Shown here one piece after another: positions 36,501 through 46,325 of a stretch of DNA of 64,000 bases. The notes beneath the pieces were generated by a model, which was not told the origin of the DNA, made no database searches, and worked only from the letters and a program-made list of their open reading frames with translations. Source of the DNA: Phascolarctos cinereus (taxonomy: Eukaryota > Chordata > Mammalia > Diprotodontia > Phascolarctidae). The stretch is taken from assembly GCF_002099425.1 (NCBI RefSeq), contig NW_018344215.1, positions 868,001 through 932,000 on the forward strand. Reading direction: 5' to 3'. The position numbers and the translations under genes are program-made. Each line of letters starts with the position of its first letter. The stretch's first letter is position 1.

Positions 36501-39500
36501 TGAACCAGGTTAGTCAGACTGTCCACAGACTGTCCTGGGGATGCTATCTGTGCTTCTCAAAGTGTGGAGGCCTTGCGGGGGTGGTTCAGGCCCTCCTAGC
36601 ACAGGCTCGGAGACTCCCAGGCTGCTGCATCACAACGAGGGAGGCTCTGGAGCATGACTTTAATGGAGAACTGTCACAACTATCATCTCATTACTGGAGG
36701 GATTGCCCACTCCAATGAGACCATATAATAAATAACAGGGCTTCGGGTTTGGGTTTTGTATTTTGACCCTTGTGATGATTTCATCAGTACAGAGAAATTC
36801 CAGTGAAGAAATCCCCTGGACTAGGGCCAGCTGGCACCCACTGTGCAATTTATACCCTCAGAGAGCAGCCTGAGGCACTAAGAGGATGACCGTCCAGCGT
36901 CACATGCCAGTCTGGGGCAGTCGACAGAAAGCTTCCTGGAAGTCGGAGAGACATCCGGGCTGAGTGACACTGCGTAGGAATAAGAGTAATAAATAATAAC
37001 AGCTCACACGCTGAAAGACCACCAACCTCGGAATTGATTCCAGTGAGATTTTAGGAAGGTCCCAAGGTCTTAGGAGAGTACAAAATTTAACGGAAGGGAA
37101 GGGGCAAGAGGATTAGGAACGAGGAGAGGGAGTTCTCAGAACTAGGGGGTGCTGGTGGTGAGGAAGGATGGCACACACAACTCCAGGACATTCTAAGCAC
37201 AGGAGCAAGCAGCAGCTAACGAGGGGGAACTAGGCCCTCCGAAATTCCTTTACTGAACTGCTCAGTAAGAATCATATCAATGATGCGCAAATGAGTGCCT
37301 CATCAAAGTGATTTCCAAATATTTTATTTTCTTAAGGGCAAAGAGATCCCTCCTACTTTTTTTTTATACCCTTTGCTTAGCAAACCTAAAATTTCACCCT
37401 TGTAACAAATTCCAAATTAGATGAGAATAATTACACTGACTGCCAAGCACTTGTTTGTAGTTGGGAATTCATTTGTCCCTCAGAGAGAACACCAGTTTCC
37501 TCATGTTACTCTTCAGGACTCCAGAGTCATGACAGAAAAGCCCTAAGAGGCAAACTTCAGCAAACAGTCCAAACCTGACTCTCCTCTATTTCTCCCCAAA
37601 GCAGCCGCACAGGTGACCTACGCCGAGTTCAAATCCAATAACCTTTTACTGGGCTCTCACCCTCCTCGTCTTTTCTGAAGCGACTGACTGTGCTGACCGC
37701 TGCCCTTTCTTTGATCCTCTCCATTTCCTTCCTTCCCAGAGTCTTCACTCTTTGACCTATTTCTACACCTTTGCTGACTCTGCTCTCCTCCACCCCCTTC
37801 AAGGGTCTGCACCTATCCCAGCTCCCCTCTGCTTTTTCTCTTGGAGACCTCATCTACTCATGTGGACTGAATTATCACCTACATACAAATCTATGTCTCC
37901 TGCTACAGCTACAGTCAGATAGCTCTCTTGGCAGGTCCCACTGGCATCTCAAACAAACTGGGCCAACAGTGAACTCCTCTGGCCTCCTGACCCATACCTG
38001 CTCCTCCCCCAAGCTCCAGCTCATCTCCAAATCAGTCACTACCATTTCTACTTCCCAAACCTCTCTCACCCATGCCCTCTCCCTTTCACTTCTCTAGCCA
38101 CGCCCAGTGCAGATCCTCTTCACTGCTCACTCCGCTCATCTTATCACTGCCTAACCACTCTTCCTGCCTCTGGTTCCCCCTCCCCCAACCCATACTGTCC
38201 CCTCCTGCTCAAATCACTGTTTTAATCTACCACTCTGCTCAGAATATTTCTCTACTCCACAACATGTGGTGAGGTCTCACTGCCAATCACGCTATGAACA
38301 CCTTTTAAACAGCCAACTTTTCTGGCCTACCTTCATGGGCTCCCGCCATCTTCCATGCCTGGCATGGACCATCCTCCCCATGTCTAACTAGTGCAATCTT
38401 TCCTTTCCTCCAAGGCCTGGCTCAGGTGCCACCACCTCCAGGCAGCCTTCCCACATTCCCCTGGCTGAAAGTACATCTCTCTCTCCTCATTTTTCTCACA
38501 GCATTTTATCTGGACCTCACCTGTGCACTTAGCATAAACCCTCCCCCCATCAATGATGGCCCTAACATTTAGCTATTCATACCTGCCCATAACCTTGTCA
38601 TCTCCAACTTCTCCCTCTGCTCTAATCCATCTGACCAATCAATTACCAAATTCCATTTCCCAAGTCACTCGTGAAGACCCTCGCTCTTCCCACCTCTGGC
38701 TTTGGGGACCCACAAATATCACCACAGCCCAAATGCTAAGCTCCTCCCACCTGTGCTATTTTGAAAGCCTCTTAACAGACATCACTGCCTCTAGTCTCTT
38801 CTCGCATTAACCTATCCAACATACCATAGCAAATCAGGTGGTCTGATATGTATTGCTTACAAAAGACCCAACTGCTTAATGTGGCACTCACAGACTTCAA
38901 TCTTCTCTCCTACTACTCCCCCTTATATACTCTAACTGGATCACTACCCATACCCCAACCATCCCACCCTTTCCTGTCTCCACAGCCTTACAAAGGCACT
39001 TTCTCACATGAGCGTACCCATTCTGCACTCCCCTCCCCCATCACTCCCTCCCTGTAGCCTCATCCCATTTCATATTCTCCATGTCCATTTGTAACATCCT
39101 AACCCTCTGTGCTGCACTTACATGTATCCATGTCTCCTTGATAGAATTTACCCTCCTTAGGCAAGGACTATCTTATTTATCTTTGTATCTCCCTGGGCAC
39201 CCACAACAGTGGACTGCATAAATAAGGGTTCAATAGATGTTTGTTAAGTGAATGGAAAAATGCTCTTTCCCAAGGCTACTTGCTGTCAAAAAGTACCTTC
39301 CATAAATATAAATGTCCACAAAAATTAAGATCTAAGATTCTAAATATGAGGTACATAACTGAACCTCTAGGGCACAAAATATATTTACTTTCAGGTTCTT
39401 TAGCAGGATCAATCCTGAATCCCACCTGTAGTCCCAGGTACCAAGGAAGCTCAGGCTAAAGGATCTCTTGACCTTTGGAGTTCTGAGCCAGAGTGGGTCA

Positions 39501-42500
39501 CACCAATGCAGACAGGACAAAGTTCAGCAGCTTAACATTAATATAGTGAGGGGCCAGGGGCAGAGGGAAGTTGCTCAGGGTGAAAATAGACCAACTCCTG
39601 CGACAATCAGTTCTGAAATCTCTGGTGAGTAGCTCCTGAACTTCCAGCCTAGGAAAGATCCAAAAATCCAGTCTTCTAAAATGAATGAGTGAATGAAAAA
39701 AATAGGATTAACACCGTAGGTTTCCTTGCTCATTACAAGGAAGTAACATTATTCGCTATTTAAAATACAAATAAATATAAAAAGGTACCTTACCTGCATT
39801 TAAATCACTTATTGGCACCTGCAAAATAGCTGCAACTTTTTTAATAATTTTCTGCATTTCTGGTCCATTTTTGAAGGCTTCTACCTGATGAAGAGCTGAA
39901 TCATTCTTTTCCACCTCAGCTAGGAACTTTTCACAATGATCAAAAAACCTCATAAGTTTATCATTTATCTCAGGTGGCCCAAACTCCACATCTGAAAGAG
40001 AAAATAAAAAAAAAAGTTTTACAGCAAGGTACTGACACTTGAAATAATAATTTGGGAAACATTACTCAAATAATATTTAGTCTCAGTGCAGACAGTAAAA
40101 GCCAATAACTTATTAATTTGAATACCTGTATTAAGTATTCACTGATGATAGTAGAGCCCAAGAAGGCTCAGAAACCTAACTGTCCCTCCATTTGTCATCA
40201 CTGTGATTTATTTATTCATCTGGTACAAAAGACAGAAAAAAGTGTAGTGTTTCTGGAGTGCACTGAGATCGCATAAGATGTGCTCTCTTTCAAGAGACAG
40301 ACAGACAGTCCCATACAAATCTTATCTTGGTGTCTCAGCACGGCATAGAGATGAAGTTCTGAAGAGTGTGACAGGCTATCTGAGCAGGCAGGGCCTGCTG
40401 TTCTAGTGTGGCACTCCAGATGGGGCACCATCACCAGAGATGACTCACTTTTCCCAGTTGCCAGAAATTCTAAGGCAGTGACTGGCTATTACTGATAGCC
40501 TCAAAGACAAAGATGATATAAAAATATTAATTCATTCCAGCTAAAATTAATATTAACTTCATTTCTGACAACAAGGAAAGATCTCAAACCTTTAACTGGC
40601 TACAAGGATGCTGAGTAGTTCTCAAGAAATAACAGATTTCTTTCAATAAAAATAACAAAATTTTCCTTAAAATGATTTCTTTTTCTATCAAGGTTAAGGG
40701 GGGAAAGAAAGATAGCCTAGCCATCCAGATCTCAAAATGTATCATAAAGGGGTAATCACCAAAACAATCTGGTCCTGGCTAGGAAATAAAGTGAAGAATA
40801 AGTGGAATAGATTAGGTACCCAATGGCCATAGTAAAATAGTGTTTGATAAACCCAAACATCAAAGCTTTTGGAAAAAGAACCCAATATCTGACAACTGCT
40901 AGAAAAAATGGAAGATATTACGGCATAAACTAGGTATAGACCAACATCTCACACAAACCACCCACCAAGATAAGGTCAAAATGGACACAAGCTTTAGACA
41001 TAAAGGTGATACCATAAATAAATTAGGGGATCATGGACTAGTTTACTGTCAGATCAATAAATAAGGGAAGGATTTATGACCAAAAAAGAGATAGCATTAC
41101 ATGGTGTAAAATGGATAATTTTGATTACATTAAATTACAAAAGCTTTGTACAAACAAAACCAATGCAATCAAGATTAGAAGGAAAGCAGAAGACTGGGGG
41201 AAATTTTTTACAGCAAGTGTCTCTGATAAAGGTCTCATTTCTCAAATATATAGAGAAATGAGTCAAATTTATAAGAATACAAGTCATTCCCCAACCGAAA
41301 AATGGTCAATGGATAGCAGTTTTCAGATGAAGAAATCAAAACTACCCGTAGTCATATGAAAAAATGCTCTATATCACTATTGACTAGAGAAATACAAACA
41401 AAAACAACTCTGAGGTACCATTTCACACCTTTCAGATTGACTAATATGATAGAAATAGAAAATGATAAATGTTGGAGAGGATGGGGGGAAACTGGGACAT
41501 TAATGCACTGTTGGCAGAGTTGTGAATTGATCCAACCATTCTAGAGAACAACCTGGAACTATGCCCAAAGGTGTAAAAAACCCTTTGACCCAGCAATACC
41601 ACTACTAAGTCTGCATCGCAAAGAGATTTTTAAAAAAGAAAGAAAGAAAAGGACCTATTTGTACAAGGGTATTTGTAGCAGCTCTTTTTGTGGTGGCAAA
41701 GAATTGAAAACCGAAAGGATGGCCATCAGTTGGGAATCACTGAAAAAGTTGTGGTATATTGACTGTGATGAAATACCCTGTGCTATAAGAAATGATGAGC
41801 AGGATGCTCGTGAAACCCAAAAGACTTACATGAACTGATGCAAAGTGAAGTAAGCAGAACCAAGAGAATACTATCCATAGTAACAGCAATGTTGTATGAC
41901 CATCAATTGGGAATGACTTAGCTATTACCAGCTATACAAAGATCCAAGACAATTCTGAAGGGCCTGTGATGAAAAATGCTATCCACCTCGAGAGAAATAA
42001 CTGGTGGAATGTAAATACAGATTGAAGCATGTTGTTTTGTTTTTACCTTATTTTTCTTGCTGTTTTTTTATCTGTGTTTTCTTTTGCAACATGAGTAATA
42101 TGGCAATATGTTTTACACGACTGCACATGAATAACCTTTATCAAAGTTCTTGCCTCCTGAATGAGGGGGGAGGGGAAGATTCAAGAGAACCTGGAACCAA
42201 AATTTTAAAAAATGAATGTTAAAAATTGTTTTTGGGGCAGCTAGGTGGCACAGTGAATCGAGCTCTGGCCTTGGAATCAAGAGGACCTGAGTTCAAATCC
42301 AGCCTCAGACATTTAACACTTACTGTGTGACCCTGGGCAGGTCACTTAACCTTGATGGCCTCACCAAAAAAAGAAAAAGAAAGAAAAAAATTGTTTTTAC
42401 ATGTAATTGGAAAAAAATTTTTTAAAGAAATCTGGGGAAAAAAAGCTTTCTTTTTCTATGTTCACGAGACTGGATTTCCCATGAAAATTATATTGAAACT

Positions 42501-45500
42501 TTAATAGTATAAATAAATGAAAGAAAAAGCACCTTAAAGCACTTACAAGGTACAGGTACAAAAATATAAAAGCAAGACTCCCCAGCTCTGAAAGAGCTTC
42601 CAGCCTCTAGCGGAATGGGGGCCAGGAAAGGGTGAGCAAAAGGAAGGCTAGTGGGTGGATCATAGGTCCAAAGCATTATGGATTTAGTGCTGGAAGGTGC
42701 CTTAGAAGCCATCAAGTACAACATTCTCCCTCTACAGATAGCAAATTAACTCCTAGAGACCATCAGTTAATAAACGCTTTTTATGTGCCAGGCACTATGC
42801 TAAGCTCCAATGACATAAAGATAAGCAAAAAGAATAAATTTAGTGACTTGAGTCCTTGCCCTCCTGCCTTGTCAAACTCTTTCTTGTGGAAATCCAGTAA
42901 GCCAACTGACTCCATCTTCGGACTCAACTCTGGAGCTAGCTCAGTTCCCTTTCTATTCAATTATAGGTCTAGTCCAACTTCCGTTTTGTGAGAAAACTTT
43001 ATTCAATTATAGGAGCTGTGAGAAAACTTTATTGCATTCTTTGAACTCAGCCCTGCATGGTTAGAAAGCTGGACTAGAAACCTGGTAAGATCCAAAGACT
43101 GTTGTAATGAGTTCTCTAACAACAGTACATCTCAAGCAATCCCTATGTCTTATCTGAAAATCTGCCTGTACTGGTCAATCAGTCACTGTTTTCGTGTTCC
43201 TCTGATTGTTCACAAACACTTGGGGGCTCAGAATACCTCTCCTCCTCCCGACTTGTAAAGTCCCTAATCTTTCCTCCAATTAGAAGTCAGATGACTTAGT
43301 CTTGCATCCTGCTTTCTAAGTGTTCTGTCCTCCCCTGTCTTTGGTGTCCAGTGCCAAGCTGAGGAGGCCTGGTTCCAATTTGTTTGGCAATTGGCACACA
43401 TTGCAATAAAGTGATACACTCTGAAGCTCAAACCTTTGTTTCCTCAATTATTTCAGATTTCATCTTAGGTGACTCCCAGCCTTCCCACATCCTCCACCTT
43501 TCCTCCTATTCACATGCTGGAGAAAATCACAAAACCATCTGCTCTGGGCCTCTGAAGCAGCACTATCCCACTCCCCACCAAATCTTGTCATCTCCCTGCC
43601 CCGCCCCCTCAGCAGAGGGCCTCATAACCACCAAAATATCCTGAGACCTTTGGATGACAACTCACTCTTTGTCCCTTCTCCTTGCCAAGGAAAACCCCTC
43701 TCCATGCATCCTTGATCCCATCCCATCCTGTCTTCTATCGTTCCTCCACAAAACAGCAATGTCTTCCTATCCTGCAACCTACAACACGTCCATGGCTTCG
43801 CCAACTTTATAAAAGCCTCTGGATCTGACCACTGCCTTCTTCTACCTCCTCTCCTCTCCATAACTCCTTGAGAGGGCCTTCAGTGCCTCCACATCTTTTC
43901 CTCACTTTCTTAGCTCTCAGCAGTCTGGCTTCCAACCATATCATTCAACTGAAACTGCTTTCCCAAAGTTACTGCCAAGCACTGTGCTAAACACCAGAAT
44001 TATAAAGAACAGCCAAAAACATTCAGGGCTTAGTTTAACTGGAGAGACAACATGCAAACAACTGTGTCCACACAAGAGAGATAACTGCACAAACTGGACA
44101 TAATCAACAGAGGGATGGCACTAAGCTTGAGTAAGGCTTCTTGCAGAGGGTGGGACCTCGTGTGAATCTTAAAGGAAGCCAGGAGGTGGCAACAAGAGAG
44201 TTCCACGGAGGGGGGACAACTACCGAAAATGCCTGGAGCTTCGGGATGGAGTGTCTTGTGTGAGGAACAAGGGGGCCAGGGTCACTGGATCACAGAATGG
44301 GTGTGAGGGGTGGGAGTGGAAAATGGGAAGAGGTATGAAGAGAAAAGTAGGAAAGACTCAGGTTGTGAAAGCTTTAAAGGCCAGAGGATTTTTTATTTAA
44401 CCCTGGAAGTAACAGGGAGCCACTGAAATGTATTGAATAGTAGGGTGACATGTTGAGACCTGAAGTTCAGGAAGATCACTTTGACAGCTAAGTGGATAAT
44501 GGACCACAGGGGGAGATCACTGAGACAGAGATCAATCAGAAAGTCATTGCAGAGGTGTACAGGAATCTACCCTGACCTACCGGAAGACAGAAGGGGAAGA
44601 GGATAAGAGAAGGGGGTGACGACTGAGGGGAGGCAGATTAGGGAAAGGGATATTCATAATGCACACTGTCTTGGGGTGGGGGAGGGGTGGGATGGGGAGA
44701 AAATTTGGAACTCAAAATCTTATGGAAATGAATGTTGAAAACTAAAATAATTAATTTAGAAATTTTTTTTTAAAAAGTCATTGCAGGAGGTAATAAGGGC
44801 AGGCACCAGTGTGGCAGCTGAGTGGAGAAAGGGATGTGTAAGAAACAGAAGAAGAAAGGATGAGGACCTTTCAGCAGAAGGCTGAACCCATGACCCTGGC
44901 CTCACAGTCCATTAGCTTACTGAGCTAGCCAGCTGAAACCACAAAAACGGCAGTTTTTCAAGGCAATGGCAGTTTCTAAATCTACAGGGTGGAGGACCAA
45001 ACATTGGAACAGCATGATAAGACACATCATTCTCCATTCAGACCTCTTAGAGCCAATAAAATTAGCAAAGTATAAAGGCAGAACATGGTAGATAAGGTAA
45101 AGAGGTGAACTGTAGTCGCTGCTGAAGTGTTAAGAGAACACCAAAAAAACACTAAAGAGTCAGGAGTAGGAATTAATATACATCCAGGAAAGATGAGGAA
45201 GGTGGTATAAGCATTAGCCACATAATGATTTGGTTCAAGTAAAATGACAAATGCACTGAAATTGGGTTTCCATCCCAGCTCCTCTACCTAATAATGGTGT
45301 GGCCTGAGGCAGGTGACTTCACACTTTGAGATTTAGTTTCTACATCTGTAAAATGAGGTTAACAGTAGCACTAAACTCTTCAGCCTTACATGAAGGCCCT
45401 CCATTCTGGCTCCAATATCCTTTCTCATGCTTATTCATGTCACTCTTGTCAGACCCCTCACCAGGAGAAGTACCTGGTGAAACAGTCCTCAAGGACTACA

Positions 45501-46243
45501 TAACCATGCCATGATTACAACATACAAGCAGAGACCATCTTCCTGTAAGAAGTGGCGAGGAAACATGCAATGCTAAAAAGGCTGACCCAATAACAGAGTA
45601 AAATCGTTCATCACAAGTCCAAGATGCTCTATGAAGAATTTCTGGAACACTGACAAAATCTGAGAAGATCAAAATAGGTGGATGGGAAGTAGGCTATGTG
45701 TGTGTGATCGAGGCCTAGGTGGATGGGATCATAGATTTAAACTTTATTATCACTACTACTAATCAACTTCCCAAGCTTCAGCTTCCTCATCTGTAAAATG
45801 GAGATGACCACATCATTAACTAGGACCCAGGTGGGTGAGATCATAGGTCCAAAGTCTATAATTACTACCACTAATCTTCCTGAGCCTTGGTTTTCTCATC
45901 TGTAAAATGCAGGTGATCACATGAATAACTACTTATGGCACTGCCTTCTCAAAACAAGTTTATGAATCAGGCAGCATATTTTCACAGCATCATGTAAGTG
46001 AATTACCCTAAGTTTACAAAAGGATTAGAGGTTACTTAGCCAAGGTTACAAAGTGAATGTAAAGTCTTAAGCCCAGGCTCCACTTGCACACAGCCTCGCT
46101 CCCTCCACAGGGCCTGCTCTAGAGCTAAGGTTTTAATAACTGTTTTTAATAGGACTGCATTCTTGGTCATCCTACACGTTTTATTTTGTTCACTTAAAAA
46201 TAGGATTCCAGGGGTCCTGGAGACTTCCTGAGCCCGCCAAAGG

Positions 46244-46325
<82 letters not shown>

